A DNA stretch of 16,480 nt from Candidatus Altimarinota bacterium (GTDB taxonomy: Bacteria; Patescibacteriota; Gracilibacteria; UBA1369; LOWO2-01-FULL-3), in NCBI GenBank assembly GCA_029939035.1, contig JAOZTS010000012.1:1-16480 (forward strand), in the 5' to 3' direction. Under the pieces are notes generated by a model. That model searched no databases, was not told the origin of the DNA, and was given only the letters and a program-made list of their open reading frames with translations. The translations under genes were made by a program, and so were the position numbers. Below are positions 1 through 8,421 of the stretch, piece by piece (position 1 is the first letter of the stretch; each line of letters starts with the position of its first letter).

Positions 1-2442
1 GGGGCATCAATTTTGCTAAACTTTGGGGTTTCACTTGAAAATGTGAATTTAGTCCTAAAGACAGTGGGAAGAACCAATCCCCCATCTTCGACAAAGAACG
101 GATCTGGAGGATTAAGTGGGTTTGCAAAAGAGGTTATAGAAGAGTCTGTAAAAACTGCGCATGAATTTGGACATTCTTTTGTAGGAACTGAGCATTTATT
201 GCATTCATTGGTTTCTCAGGACAACACAGCGGCGACAGTAATTTTAGAAAACATGAAAGTGTCCCCTTCTGACATCAAGGAGCAAATCTTGGAAATATTT
301 GAACGTGCTAAAGCTGGGCCAACACAGGAAGGCTTATCTGACGAGAATGGAGTCCCACCAAAAAACTCACAAATGGCGAATCCATTAGAATTCTTTTTGT
401 CAGGTCTACAAGGCGTTCTTTCTGGACAGCAAAAAGAGACTTCAGAGTATAAAAAAGCAAAGAAGGGTAAAAAATCTAGCGCTACTCCAGCATTGGATTA
501 TTTTACTAGTGATATGATTGAAGAAGTTCGTAAGGGAAAAACAGATCCCATCATAGGTCGTAAAAAAGAAATCGAAAGAACTATTAGTATATTATCTAGA
601 AAAACCAAAAACAATCCTGTCATCATAGGTGAATCAGGAGTTGGAAAAACTGCTGTATGCGAGGGGCTTGCACAGGCAATTGCGAACGAGGATGTTCCTG
701 ACAGCATGCTTGATAAGAGAATTTTGTCTCTATCTATGGCCTCTGTTGTTGCAGGAACCAAATATAGAGGCGAGTTTGAGGAAAGAATTAAACAAATCCT
801 GGAGGAAGCAGAATCCCAGAAGAATGTGATCTTGTTTATTGATGAATTACATACTGTTATGGGTGCTGGAAGTGCTGAGGGAAGCCTTGACGCAGCTAAT
901 ATTCTTAAGCCTGCGTTATCAAGAGGCAGAGTTCAAGCGATTGGTGCCACAACAATAAGTGAGTACAGAAAAAGTATAGAGAAAGATCCAGCTTTGGAGA
1001 GAAGATTTCAGCCAGTAGTAGTAGACGAAACTACACCTGAAGAAACTTTAGAAATCCTAAAGGGTATTCGTGAGGCATTTGAGGATCACCACAATTTGAT
1101 AATCTCTGACGAGGCCTTACAAGCTGCAGTCACTCTGTCAAAACGGTATATAAATGACCGTTTCCTGCCGGATAAAGCTATTGATCTGATTGATGAAGCA
1201 GCGGCTAAAAAAAGAATTTTGACTAAGGGTAGTAATGACAAAGTCAGAAAATTGCAAAAAAAATTAACTGGAATTATCAAAAAGAAAGAGGACTGTGTTT
1301 CACACCAAAATTATGAAAAAGCTGCAGAGCTTAGAAATCAAGAATTGGAAGTTGTTAAAAAAATTGACGAGCAGAAATTCGTCAAGGTTCCAAGGAACAA
1401 GCGTGAAAAAGTATCTGCGGACGAAATAGCAGGGATTGTATCGACAATGACTGGGGTTCCAGTCACAAGACTTGTGAAAAATGACATTGCAAAGCTTAAA
1501 CTACTAGAAAAATCATTAAAGAAGCATATTGTTGGACAGGACGAAGCTGTCGAGGCTGTTTCTAAGGCAATACGTCGATCTAGAGCTGGTTTTGCAGATG
1601 AGAGACGTCCAATTGGCTCATTTATCTTTATGGGGCCTACTGGTGTCGGAAAAACCGAACTTGTAAAAACAATTGCTGCCGAGGTTTATAATGATAAAAA
1701 TGCTCTTATCAAAATTGATATGAGTGAGTTCATGGAAAGACACAATACTTCTCGTCTAGTTGGTGCCACTGCAGGATATGTTGGTTATGACGACGGTGGA
1801 CAATTAACAGAGGCTGTGAGAAGGAAACCATATAGCGTTATACTTTTCGACGAAATTGAAAAGGCACATCCAGATGTATTCAATTTGTTACTTCAAATCC
1901 TTGAAGATGGCGAGTTAACTGACGCCAAGGGAAGAAAAGTTGATTTCAAAAACACTATTATTATCATGACTTCGAACATTGGTGCTAAAAAACTTACTGA
2001 AAAGGCTGCCCCAATTGGATTTTCTTCTGATTCGAAGGCGGTAGAACAAGCAAATGAGGATTTCGAGGAGATGAAGGTGGAAATACTGAAGGAGCTAAAG
2101 GATCACTTTAGGCCAGAATTCTTGAACAGAATTGATAAGGTTGTCGTGTTTAGAGCTTTGACAAATCCTGATATTAAAAAGATCGTTCGATTACACTTGG
2201 GTCTTTTGGAGGATAGATTGACTCAAAAGGATATTTCTTTGGATATAACTCCGGGAGCTCTGGAGGTTCTTTCTGTGAAGAGTTACGACCCAAAATATGG
2301 TGCTCGTCCTGTTCGTAGAGCCATTCAGGAATATATCGAAGATCCTCTCACTGCCAAGTTCCTTGATGCGGAATTCAAGGAGGGTGATAAGGTGAAAATC
2401 GTCAAAAAGGATGATGGTGTGGAGCTGGTAAAACAGAAGTAG
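1..2442 (+). CDS. clpC: ATP-dependent unfoldase ClpC, 5' end outside window
   Basis: Hexameric AAA+ unfoldase that feeds substrates to the ClpP protease in the cytoplasm. The reading frame is open to base 1, and the first visible residues match the end of the first Clp N-repeat, so the true start lies upstream; 813 residues are visible (numbered from base 1). In order: a second Clp N-repeat (about 37-105), a Lys-rich linker, AAA1 with Walker A GESGVGKT (210-217) and Walker B D281-E282, a UVR-type segment around NYEKAAELR (437-445), AAA2 with Walker A GPTGVGKT (545-552) and Walker B D617-E618, and the C-terminal small domain with YGARPVRR. The UVR segment separates ClpC from ClpA and ClpB. An IGF tripeptide at 672-674 fits the ClpP-docking loop. 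The gene ends in tandem TAG TAG stops, and the S1 promoter begins 10 bases after the first of them. No clpP is visible. Confidence 0.95.
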   Translation, partial: GASILLNFGVSLENVNLVLKTVGRTNPPSSTKNGSGGLSGFAKEVIEESVKTAHEFGHSFVGTEHLLHSLVSQDNTAATVILENMKVSPSDIKEQILEIFERAKAGPTQEGLSDENGVPPKNSQMANPLEFFLSGLQGVLSGQQKETSEYKKAKKGKKSSATPALDYFTSDMIEEVRKGKTDPIIGRKKEIERTISILSRKTKNNPVIIGESGVGKTAVCEGLAQAIANEDVPDSMLDKRILSLSMASVVAGTKYRGEFEERIKQILEEAESQKNVILFIDELHTVMGAGSAEGSLDAANILKPALSRGRVQAIGATTISEYRKSIEKDPALERRFQPVVVDETTPEETLEILKGIREAFEDHHNLIISDEALQAAVTLSKRYINDRFLPDKAIDLIDEAAAKKRILTKGSNDKVRKLQKKLTGIIKKKEDCVSHQNYEKAAELRNQELEVVKKIDEQKFVKVPRNKREKVSADEIAGIVSTMTGVPVTRLVKNDIAKLKLLEKSLKKHIVGQDEAVEAVSKAIRRSRAGFADERRPIGSFIFMGPTGVGKTELVKTIAAEVYNDKNALIKIDMSEFMERHNTSRLVGATAGYVGYDDGGQLTEAVRRKPYSVILFDEIEKAHPDVFNLLLQILEDGELTDAKGRKVDFKNTIIIMTSNIGAKKLTEKAAPIGFSSDSKAVEQANEDFEEMKVEILKELKDHFRPEFLNRIDKVVVFRALTNPDIKKIVRLHLGLLEDRLTQKDISLDITPGALEVLSVKSYDPKYGARPVRRAIQEYIEDPLTAKFLDAEFKEGDKVKIVKKDDGVELVKQK

Positions 2443-2451
2443 TAGAAATCC

Positions 2452-2480
2452 TTGACTAATACCTGAGGCATCCCTATAAT
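2452..2480 (+). promoter_or_regulatory. Sigma70-type promoter of the S1 gene
   Basis: TTGACT (2452-2457) and TATAAT (2475-2480) are separated by exactly 17 bases: five of six matches at -35 and a perfect -10. Transcription would begin near 2487, giving a leader of about 90 bases before the S1 ATG. This is the best promoter match in the window and sits just after clpC, so S1 is probably transcribed independently of clpC. I see no terminator between clpC and this promoter. Confidence 0.75.
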
Positions 2481-2512
2481 CCCCCTGCTATTTGGTTAAT
2501 TTGATATTTTTA

Positions 2513-2567
2513 TTAGCAAGATATTCGACATTCCAATTAGCTATTAAATTATAAGACATCTTGCTAA
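2513..2567 (+). promoter_or_regulatory. Inverted repeat in the S1 mRNA leader, next to the start codon
   Basis: TTAGCAAGAT (2513-2522) is the exact reverse complement of ATCTTGCTAA (2558-2567), giving a 10-bp stem around a 35-base AT-rich loop. The 3' arm ends three bases before the only purine-rich ribosome-binding candidate (AGGA, 2571-2574), which lies just two bases from the ATG at 2577. The stem is not followed by a U-tract, so it is not an obvious terminator. Ribosomal protein S1 is known to repress its own translation through leader structure in E. coli; an analogous role here is inference only. Confidence 0.5.
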
Positions 2568-2576
2568 AAAAGGATT

Positions 2577-3818
2577 ATGGCTACTGTTTATACAGATACC
2601 AGTGCTGTCATGGCTAAGTTAATGGCGGATGCTGAGGAAATACAAACTCCTGCTCCGGGTTCGCTCGTAGAAGGTATGGTTATTTCGGTTTCAAAGAACA
2701 AAGTTCTAGTTGATATGGATGGACTTTCAACCGGTGTTATTGCCGGACAAGAGGCTCATGACAGCTCTGGAACTATAAAAACTATCAAGCCGGGTGATGA
2801 GGTTTCAGCTTATATTTTGGAAGAAGAAAATGAGGATGGTCTCGTTGTTCTTTCTCTACGTAAAGCTAGTCAAGAAAAGACATGGCATAAATTTGTTGAT
2901 GCATTCGAGACTGGTGAACCAGTTCCAGTTAGCCCAACTGAGGCTAACAAAGGTGGATTGCTACTCAATATTGATGGAATCAAGGGATTTATTCCGGTTT
3001 CACAATTGGCTCCCCTACACTATCCACGTGTGGATGGTGCGGATAGTACTGAAATTTTGAATCGACTACAAAAACTGGTTGGACAAAATTTGAACGTAAA
3101 AGTTATCAATTTGGATACTGAGGGTGGAAAACTAATATTGTCAGAGAAAGCTGCTGAATCTGCGAAAAGAGATGAGGCGTTTGATAAACTAGAGGTTGGA
3201 CAAAAACTAAAAGGAAATATCAGTGGTATCGTGAAATTTGGTATTTTCGTCACGTTTGGAGGACTAGAAGGACTTGTACATATCTCTGAGATTGCTTGGG
3301 GTCATGTAAAGGATCCGCATGATTACGGAAAGTTGAATGATGACGTTGAAGTACTGGTTATTGGTAAGGAAAAAGATAAAATTAGCCTTTCAATGAAACG
3401 TCTAGTTCCAGATCCGTGGATTGAGGCTACAAAGAAGTACAGAGTTGGTACAGTAATCGAGGGCGAGGTGAACAGGATGACACCATTTGGAGCGTTTATT
3501 AAGCTTGATGATGAAATCAACGGACTAATTCACGTTAGTGAGATTGCTGAAAACGATCCTGATGATGCTGCAGAAGCATTAAAGGTTGGTGATAAGGTTA
3601 AAGCAAAGATTATTCAAATTGATCCTGATGATCATAGAGTAGCCCTTTCTATCAAGGCTATGAGTGAAAAGGCGGAGAAGAAGGAAGAGGAAGTTGAAGA
3701 AAAAGAGGAAGAGGACGTGAAGGAAGAGGAAGTTGAGGAGAAGAAAGTCGAGACGGATGAAACGGAGGAATCAGAGAAAAAAGAAAAGAAAGAGGATAAA
3801 GAAGAGACAGAAGAATAA
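2577..3818 (+). CDS. rpsA: 30S ribosomal protein S1 (four S1 domains, charged C-terminal tail)
   Basis: RNA-binding protein expected to act on the 30S subunit, helping to recruit and unfold mRNA. Its 413 residues hold four OB-fold S1 domains at roughly 29-97, 115-192, 205-275 and 289-361. Domains 3 and 4 are the most typical, with FGIFVTFGGLEGLVHISEI and FGAFIKL...GLIHVSEI. E. coli S1 has six domains, so this is a shorter form, as in many other bacteria. Residues 365-413 are almost only Glu, Lys and Asp with a few Val, Thr and Ser, probably disordered and partly made of a repeated 13-residue unit. The start codon has AGGA only two bases upstream, which is closer than usual. The gene has its own promoter and terminator. 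A generic S1-domain RNA-binding protein is the alternative, but length and layout favour S1. Confidence 0.88.
   Translation: MATVYTDTSAVMAKLMADAEEIQTPAPGSLVEGMVISVSKNKVLVDMDGLSTGVIAGQEAHDSSGTIKTIKPGDEVSAYILEEENEDGLVVLSLRKASQEKTWHKFVDAFETGEPVPVSPTEANKGGLLLNIDGIKGFIPVSQLAPLHYPRVDGADSTEILNRLQKLVGQNLNVKVINLDTEGGKLILSEKAAESAKRDEAFDKLEVGQKLKGNISGIVKFGIFVTFGGLEGLVHISEIAWGHVKDPHDYGKLNDDVEVLVIGKEKDKISLSMKRLVPDPWIEATKKYRVGTVIEGEVNRMTPFGAFIKLDDEINGLIHVSEIAENDPDDAAEALKVGDKVKAKIIQIDPDDHRVALSIKAMSEKAEKKEEEVEEKEEEDVKEEEVEEKKVETDETEESEKKEKKEDKEETEE
3680..3736 (+). repeat. Direct repeat inside the S1 acidic tail
   Basis: An 18-base stretch, GAAGGAAGAGGAAGTTGA, occurs exactly at 3680-3697 and again at 3719-3736, a period of 39 bases (13 codons). 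Both copies are in frame and encode KEEEVE. The surrounding 3660-3818 region is almost pure purine on the + strand. It looks like an in-frame tandem duplication that lengthened the Glu/Lys-rich tail. Confidence 0.8.
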
Positions 3819-3837
3819 TTTCAAAAAGTTTCAATAG

Positions 3838-3864
3838 AAGAGCCCTGTATATGGGGCTCTTTTT
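3838..3864 (+). terminator. Intrinsic terminator after the S1 gene
   Basis: AGAGCCC (3839-3845) pairs with GGGCTCT (3854-3860) around an 8-base loop, and a run of T follows (3860-3864). The GC-rich stem plus U-tract lies 20 bases after the S1 stop codon, a textbook rho-independent terminator. It separates S1 from the helicase gene. Confidence 0.87.
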
Positions 3865-3885
3865 GTTATACAATTCATCCATATT

Positions 3886-6690
3886 ATGGAACTAAATCCC
3901 GAGCAAAAACAGGTTGTAGAGCACGATGAAGGTCCTTTGTTGATTATTGCAGGCGCAGGGACTGGAAAGACGCGTGCTATAACTGAGAGAATTATTCACC
4001 TGATTGAGACTGGCAGGGCGAAGCCGGGTGAGATTTTGGCGCTGACTTTTACGGAAAAGGCCGCTAACGAAATGGTTGAGCGTGTTGATGAGAAGATGCC
4101 GCTTGGCTATGAGGAATGTAGTATAAAGACGTTCCATTCGTTTTCTGAGAAGATTTTGCGTGAGTCTGGGCTGGAAATGGGAATCGACCCTGGGTTTAAA
4201 ATTCTTGGCCAGGTTGAGCAGTGGTTTTTCTTTAAACAGAATCTTTACGATTTTAGTTTGGATTACTATAGGCCATTGGGAAACCCAAATAGTTTTATAT
4301 ATGAGCTTTTAACTCATTTCGGCAAGCTGAAGGATGAATTGATTACTCCTTCAGAGTATTTGAAATTCACGGAGAGAATTGGGGGTGATGATGGCGAAAA
4401 GATTAAGGAAATCGCGACTGTCTTCCAGGAGTACCAGGATCTTTTGATGAAGAATAATTACCTCGACTTTGCGGATCTTACGTATTTTGCATTGCAGCTG
4501 TTGGAGAAGAGGCCTGGAGTATTGAAGGAGTATCAAAATAGATATAAGTACATACTTGTAGATGAGTTTCAGGATACAAATTATGCGCAGTTCAAGCTCT
4601 TGCTGGATTTATCGAAAAACCATAAAAACATTGTGGCAGTTGGTGACGATGATCAGAGCATTTACAAATGGAGGGGTGCAAGTCTTAGTAATATTTTAAA
4701 ATTTGATGACGAATTCCCGGAGCACAAAAAAATAGTTTTGATTGAGAATTATCGAAGTACAAAGAATATTTTGGACTCTGCTTATAAATTGATCCAAAAT
4801 AACAATCCGGACAGACTCGAAGCAAAGACTGGTTTGAAAAAACTGCTAAATTGTAATGTGGAGGGTGCCGAGCCGGTAGAGATTCACCATTTCCCTACAT
4901 TTTTGGAGGAATCGTTGTTTGTTGCTGAAAAGATCCAGTTTTTACAGACGGACGGTGTTGAGTTGGCTGATATTGCAATATTGGTGAGAAACAATAACCA
5001 CGCAATTCCATTCACTGATGAGCTCAAATACCTGGGAATCCCCTATCAGGTCAGAAATCCTAGGGGGCTCATGTCACTTGCAGAGATTAAAGATTTGATT
5101 GGTGTGACAAAGTTCCTGGCGAACCCAAATGACGACATAGCTTTACTACGAATACTAAAAATGGATGTTTTTGAGATTCCTATGACTGATATATTGGAAC
5201 TTTTGAATGGGAGTAAGAAAAACCACCTGTTCAAGTTGATAAAAGGGCAATTAGAGGATGACAACATGACTATTCCGGGAACTGAGGATCCGCTGAAGAC
5301 CGTTTACTATTTACTTTTGGGATTGATCGAATTCTCGAAGAATAATCCGGTTGGAATTGTAATCAACGAATTCCTGACAAGGTCCAATTACCTAAATTAT
5401 CTCGTGACAACTGAAAAATACGAGGAAATGGAGAATATTCATCAATTTGCTAAAAGAGTCGCAAAGTTTGAAAGGGAAAGCGAGCACAATACGGTTTTGG
5501 ATTTTTCTGCTTACATTGATCTCTTGAATGAAGCTAATGCTACGCTGAATTATGATGATTCTCCGAAAAAGGAGTCGGTTCAGATTTTGACGTGTCATGG
5601 TAGCAAAGGACTACAGTTTAAATATGTCTTTATTGTGAACTTGGTAAACCAGCGCTTTCCTACAGGCAAAAGATGGGAGCCATTTTATGTTCCTGAGGAT
5701 TTAACCAAGGAAATATTCCCAGAGGGAGATTTTCATTTACAGGAGGAGAGGAGATTGTTTTATGTGGCCATGACTAGAGCGGAGCAAAAAGTTTTCTTGT
5801 CGTATAGCGATCAATACGAGGGAAAGAAAAAATGGAAAGTTTCACCTTTTGTAGAAGAGGTCGAGAAAAGTGGTTATGGGATTCGCACTGATCATGAAGC
5901 TTCTGATGATTCGGTAAAGAAACTGCAGGAATTCAAGTCCCCAGCGCCACCTATTTTCAATTTGCCCCCATTCAAGAGTAAAAGAGTTAGTTATTCCCAG
6001 CTCGGAACGTTCAAGTCGTGTCCTTTGATGTACAACTACAGATATATAATGAAAGTACCTGTTCCTCAGTCACACGCGGCAAACTTTGGGTCCAGTGTTC
6101 ATGAGACCTTAAATGAGCTTTATAAATTGATCAAAAAGGGAGATGACGTGAATTTAGTAAAGTTGAAAGAGCTTTATGAAGAGAGCTGGATTCCGTATGG
6201 CTTTGATAGCAAGGAGCATGAAACTATTCGATATGAAAAAGGCCTGGAGATTTTGGCTAAGTTCTACGAAACCAATTCGAAGCCGTGGATTATTCCTGCG
6301 TTTTTGGAAAGGCCTTTTAATCTAAAGCTTGGGCAGTATATGCTTTCTGGGCGTATAGATAGGATCGACAAGCTAGAGGATGGCACGTACGAGGTTATTG
6401 ACTACAAGACAGGCCGAATGAAGTCTAATCCGAATCTGAAGAATGATTTGCAGCTTTCTATATACGCTCTAGCCTGCAGGGATATATTTGGAATCGAGGT
6501 CAGCAAGCTGAGTTTATATTTCCTAGAAGACAATGAGAAAATTTCTACAGAAAGAACGGATGATCAATTGAGTAAAATTGTCGACGATGTCGAAGGAACA
6601 ATTTCTGAGTTGAAAAAGTCAGACTTCAATCCAACTCCTGGGTTTTTGTGCAGATTTTGTGATTATCGATTGATCTGCCCAGCGGTTTAG
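3886..6690 (+). CDS. UvrD/PcrA-like helicase fused to a RecB/Cas4-type nuclease
   Basis: Superfamily 1A DNA helicase with a C-terminal PD-(D/E)XK nuclease, probably for double-strand-break end processing or repair. Helicase motifs in order: Walker A GAGTGKT (23-29), DEFQDT (226-231), GDDDQSIYKWRGA (253-265), NYRST (288-292), CHGSKGLQF (570-578) and RRLFYVAMTRA (622-632). The nuclease part (about 700-934) has H739, D825 in GRIDRID, the D839-Y-K841 active-site motif and Q856xxxY860. C712 together with C922-x2-C925-x5-C931 matches the cysteine pattern of the 4Fe-4S nucleases AddB and Cas4. The architecture recalls mycobacterial AdnA/AdnB, in which each subunit joins a UvrD-like motor to a RecB-like nuclease. 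The ATG has no Shine-Dalgarno site; a weak TACAAT at 3869-3874 could place the transcript start close to the ATG. No partner subunit is visible. The gene ends four bases from a convergent gene. Confidence 0.92.
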   Translation: MELNPEQKQVVEHDEGPLLIIAGAGTGKTRAITERIIHLIETGRAKPGEILALTFTEKAANEMVERVDEKMPLGYEECSIKTFHSFSEKILRESGLEMGIDPGFKILGQVEQWFFFKQNLYDFSLDYYRPLGNPNSFIYELLTHFGKLKDELITPSEYLKFTERIGGDDGEKIKEIATVFQEYQDLLMKNNYLDFADLTYFALQLLEKRPGVLKEYQNRYKYILVDEFQDTNYAQFKLLLDLSKNHKNIVAVGDDDQSIYKWRGASLSNILKFDDEFPEHKKIVLIENYRSTKNILDSAYKLIQNNNPDRLEAKTGLKKLLNCNVEGAEPVEIHHFPTFLEESLFVAEKIQFLQTDGVELADIAILVRNNNHAIPFTDELKYLGIPYQVRNPRGLMSLAEIKDLIGVTKFLANPNDDIALLRILKMDVFEIPMTDILELLNGSKKNHLFKLIKGQLEDDNMTIPGTEDPLKTVYYLLLGLIEFSKNNPVGIVINEFLTRSNYLNYLVTTEKYEEMENIHQFAKRVAKFERESEHNTVLDFSAYIDLLNEANATLNYDDSPKKESVQILTCHGSKGLQFKYVFIVNLVNQRFPTGKRWEPFYVPEDLTKEIFPEGDFHLQEERRLFYVAMTRAEQKVFLSYSDQYEGKKKWKVSPFVEEVEKSGYGIRTDHEASDDSVKKLQEFKSPAPPIFNLPPFKSKRVSYSQLGTFKSCPLMYNYRYIMKVPVPQSHAANFGSSVHETLNELYKLIKKGDDVNLVKLKELYEESWIPYGFDSKEHETIRYEKGLEILAKFYETNSKPWIIPAFLERPFNLKLGQYMLSGRIDRIDKLEDGTYEVIDYKTGRMKSNPNLKNDLQLSIYALACRDIFGIEVSKLSLYFLEDNEKISTERTDDQLSKIVDDVEGTISELKKSDFNPTPGFLCRFCDYRLICPAV

Positions 6691-6694
6691 GCAT

Positions 6695-7915
6695 CTATTT
6701 GTTGGCTGCTCCCGGTGTGTCAGTAATGACTAGGTCGACACCAAGTTCCATAATCATTTTTTTGATTCTTTCATCGTTGGCTCCCCAAACAGCGACTTTG
6801 ACTCCTTTGCTTTTTATTTCGTTTACTAGTTCTTTTGTTGCGAGTGGAGCTGGGATGCAAATGTAACCGTTTGTGCTTTTTATTGAGCTTAGCATTTCGC
6901 TACTTGGCAGACTTTTCCGAATATTAAATGTTGTTTTGAATTTCTTTCCAATATTTTCTCCGCTAACGCTTAGGCCAGTACCTTCTAGCCCCTCAGCAGT
7001 CCTCGTGCCAGCTACTGAGTCAACTGTGTCCAGCATGCCTTTTATACGCTTTCTTCCAATTAGTGAGAGAAGCCCTGTCATGATTCCGTATTCTCCAGCA
7101 GGCATGTAGTAATATATTAATGGACGTGCTCCGTTAGATTTTTTCGCCTCTCTGATAATTGATTTATCAAAGGCCATTATGAAGTGTCTATCTCTTATTT
7201 TTCTGTAGCCCTCCTTTCCTTGATTTGCGGTATCAACGATGTTTAGAGCACTGTCTAATCTCTTTACAACCCCTTCTTCTTTTACGTCAAAGAAGATTGC
7301 AACATTCTGATTATTGCTGTCAGCAAGGATCTCCAAGGCTTTTTCCAGGCTTAACAACTTACCAACATTTTTTTTATCAATAGGTCCGTGGGATAAATAT
7401 AATTTCCCGTCTGGCCCTTTGCGGAGATCTATTTCGATCTGTTTTTCTCCTCCGTTCAGTGCTGCTCTCAGCCCCTCTTCGGAATTTTCTCTATGCCTTC
7501 CATATCCCAATGATCTGTGGGCAACAACGAATTCATCCACGTTGAAACCAGCCTTGGAAAGCTCTTTTGCTCTTGCAGATATTTCTTCGTCGAAGGCTTT
7601 GGCATCAAAAGTTCCCTCCTCTCCAGCAAGAAAAGCATTAAGGCCAATAAATAGACTCGCCAATGCTCCTTTTCCAAAGGTCTCTTCCCAGAAACTTCTG
7701 ATTTCCCTCATATCATTGAGCTCTTTTTGCGTTCTTTTCTCAATCACCTTCTCCTTTGATCTCTTTTCTGCGTCTTTCAAGGTTTTGCCAGCTCCGGTTC
7801 GCTCATCCTTAAGAACTGACTCTCTTTCCTCTCTTGCTTTTGACAAATTCCCTCCAGATTCCATACCAGATTCTTCGTCTAATGCTGGTTGTGTTCCCGA
7901 TGAAGTGTCGTACAT
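6695..7915 (-). CDS. Glycerophosphodiester phosphodiesterase-like protein with a charged N-terminal extension
   Basis: Residues about 130-406 form a GDPD-type TIM barrel, a family that cleaves glycerophosphodiesters to glycerol 3-phosphate and an alcohol with metal help. Visible signatures are VAHRS (H133, R134), E143-N144, EIDL (E161, D163) and a second histidine, H176, in SHGP. The C-terminal pattern VAVWGAN (374-380) with ITDTPG (397-402) is also typical. The common HRG and HD pairs are here HRS and HG, but both histidines and the acidic metal ligands are kept, so the enzyme may be active. Residues 1-75 are highly charged and repetitive in composition, with no signal peptide or clear membrane segment; 85-98 is mildly hydrophobic. 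The ATG lies one base after the stop of the CARDB gene, suggesting translational coupling. The natural substrate is unknown. Confidence 0.8.
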   Translation of the reverse strand: MYDTSSGTQPALDEESGMESGGNLSKAREERESVLKDERTGAGKTLKDAEKRSKEKVIEKRTQKELNDMREIRSFWEETFGKGALASLFIGLNAFLAGEEGTFDAKAFDEEISARAKELSKAGFNVDEFVVAHRSLGYGRHRENSEEGLRAALNGGEKQIEIDLRKGPDGKLYLSHGPIDKKNVGKLLSLEKALEILADSNNQNVAIFFDVKEEGVVKRLDSALNIVDTANQGKEGYRKIRDRHFIMAFDKSIIREAKKSNGARPLIYYYMPAGEYGIMTGLLSLIGRKRIKGMLDTVDSVAGTRTAEGLEGTGLSVSGENIGKKFKTTFNIRKSLPSSEMLSSIKSTNGYICIPAPLATKELVNEIKSKGVKVAVWGANDERIKKMIMELGVDLVITDTPGAANK

Positions 7916-7916
7916 A

Positions 7917-8411
7917 TTAGAACTTATATGCGGTAGTTATTTCATTGTTGTCCTCGTTGCTCTCTGCAATTGAGTTTTCACCGTCTACTACCACTTTTAC
8001 AGTTCCTTCTTCTGGGTACTGATAGATTGACTTTGAAATTGGGTATTTGAAGCTAAATGCATCTCCTGGCGCGAGTTCGCTGTACGAGTCGCTGTTTGAG
8101 AACACTTCAGTTTCGTTGATGAATATTGCATACGTATATGGAGTTCCTCCTGGAACCGCGCCTTCACCTATGTTTTCCATAGTTACATTTACTTCGATGT
8201 CGTCCTCTGCTATTTCAGAAATGATTACTTCTGCGCTGACCGTTAGGTCTGGCAGGAATCTCTCTACGGCCTCTTCGGTCGCTGGCTCTTCTCCTGGTCC
8301 GTCAAAGATTTGTCCTTTGAATAGTTCTGAATTTTGAGTTGATAAAGCAAATACGCCGAACACTAGTCCGACTAGCAAGACAACTACTAAAGTTTTTGAT
8401 CTGACTCCCAT
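7917..8411 (-). CDS. Small exported or membrane-anchored CARDB-domain protein
   Basis: A 164-residue protein. Residues 7-23 (TLVVVLLVGLVFGVFAL) form a hydrophobic stretch after basic residues, so a signal peptide or N-terminal anchor; no clear cleavage site or lipobox stands out. Residues 54-164 resemble a CARDB (cell-adhesion-related, bacterial) immunoglobulin-like fold: PDLTVS near the start, a middle strand with VNVTMENIGEG, LAPGDAFSF, and the typical ending VVVDGENSIAE...NEDNNEI. The Asp/Glu/Asn-rich end may bind calcium, as proposed for related folds. It should act outside the cytoplasmic membrane. It sits between rmuC (10 bases upstream) and the GDPD-like gene (1 base downstream), so it is probably cotranscribed with both. 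No Shine-Dalgarno site is seen. Exact function unknown. Confidence 0.78.
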   Translation of the reverse strand: MGVRSKTLVVVLLVGLVFGVFALSTQNSELFKGQIFDGPGEEPATEEAVERFLPDLTVSAEVIISEIAEDDIEVNVTMENIGEGAVPGGTPYTYAIFINETEVFSNSDSYSELAPGDAFSFKYPISKSIYQYPEEGTVKVVVDGENSIAESNEDNNEITTAYKF

Positions 8412-8421
8412 GATAATTAGG

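Noticed and set aside
13..2442. TTG at 13 as the start of clpC
   Set aside because: The frame is open to base 1 and the residues before and after 13 are the end of a Clp N-repeat, so the gene begins outside the window.
2443..2576. A tRNA or small protein gene in the clpC-rpsA spacer
   Set aside because: There is no cloverleaf-like pattern and no reading frame of useful length; the promoter and leader account for the spacer.
3658..3882. A Pro/Ser/Leu-rich open frame opposite the S1 tail
   Set aside because: It is the complement of the purine-rich Glu/Lys tract and runs through the terminator; low complexity explains it.
7314..7973. A 219-codon open frame on the + strand opposite the GDPD-like and CARDB genes
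   Set aside because: It is Ser/Pro/Leu-rich, resembles no family, and lies antisense to two genes with clear domain matches; it is a shadow of their codon bias.
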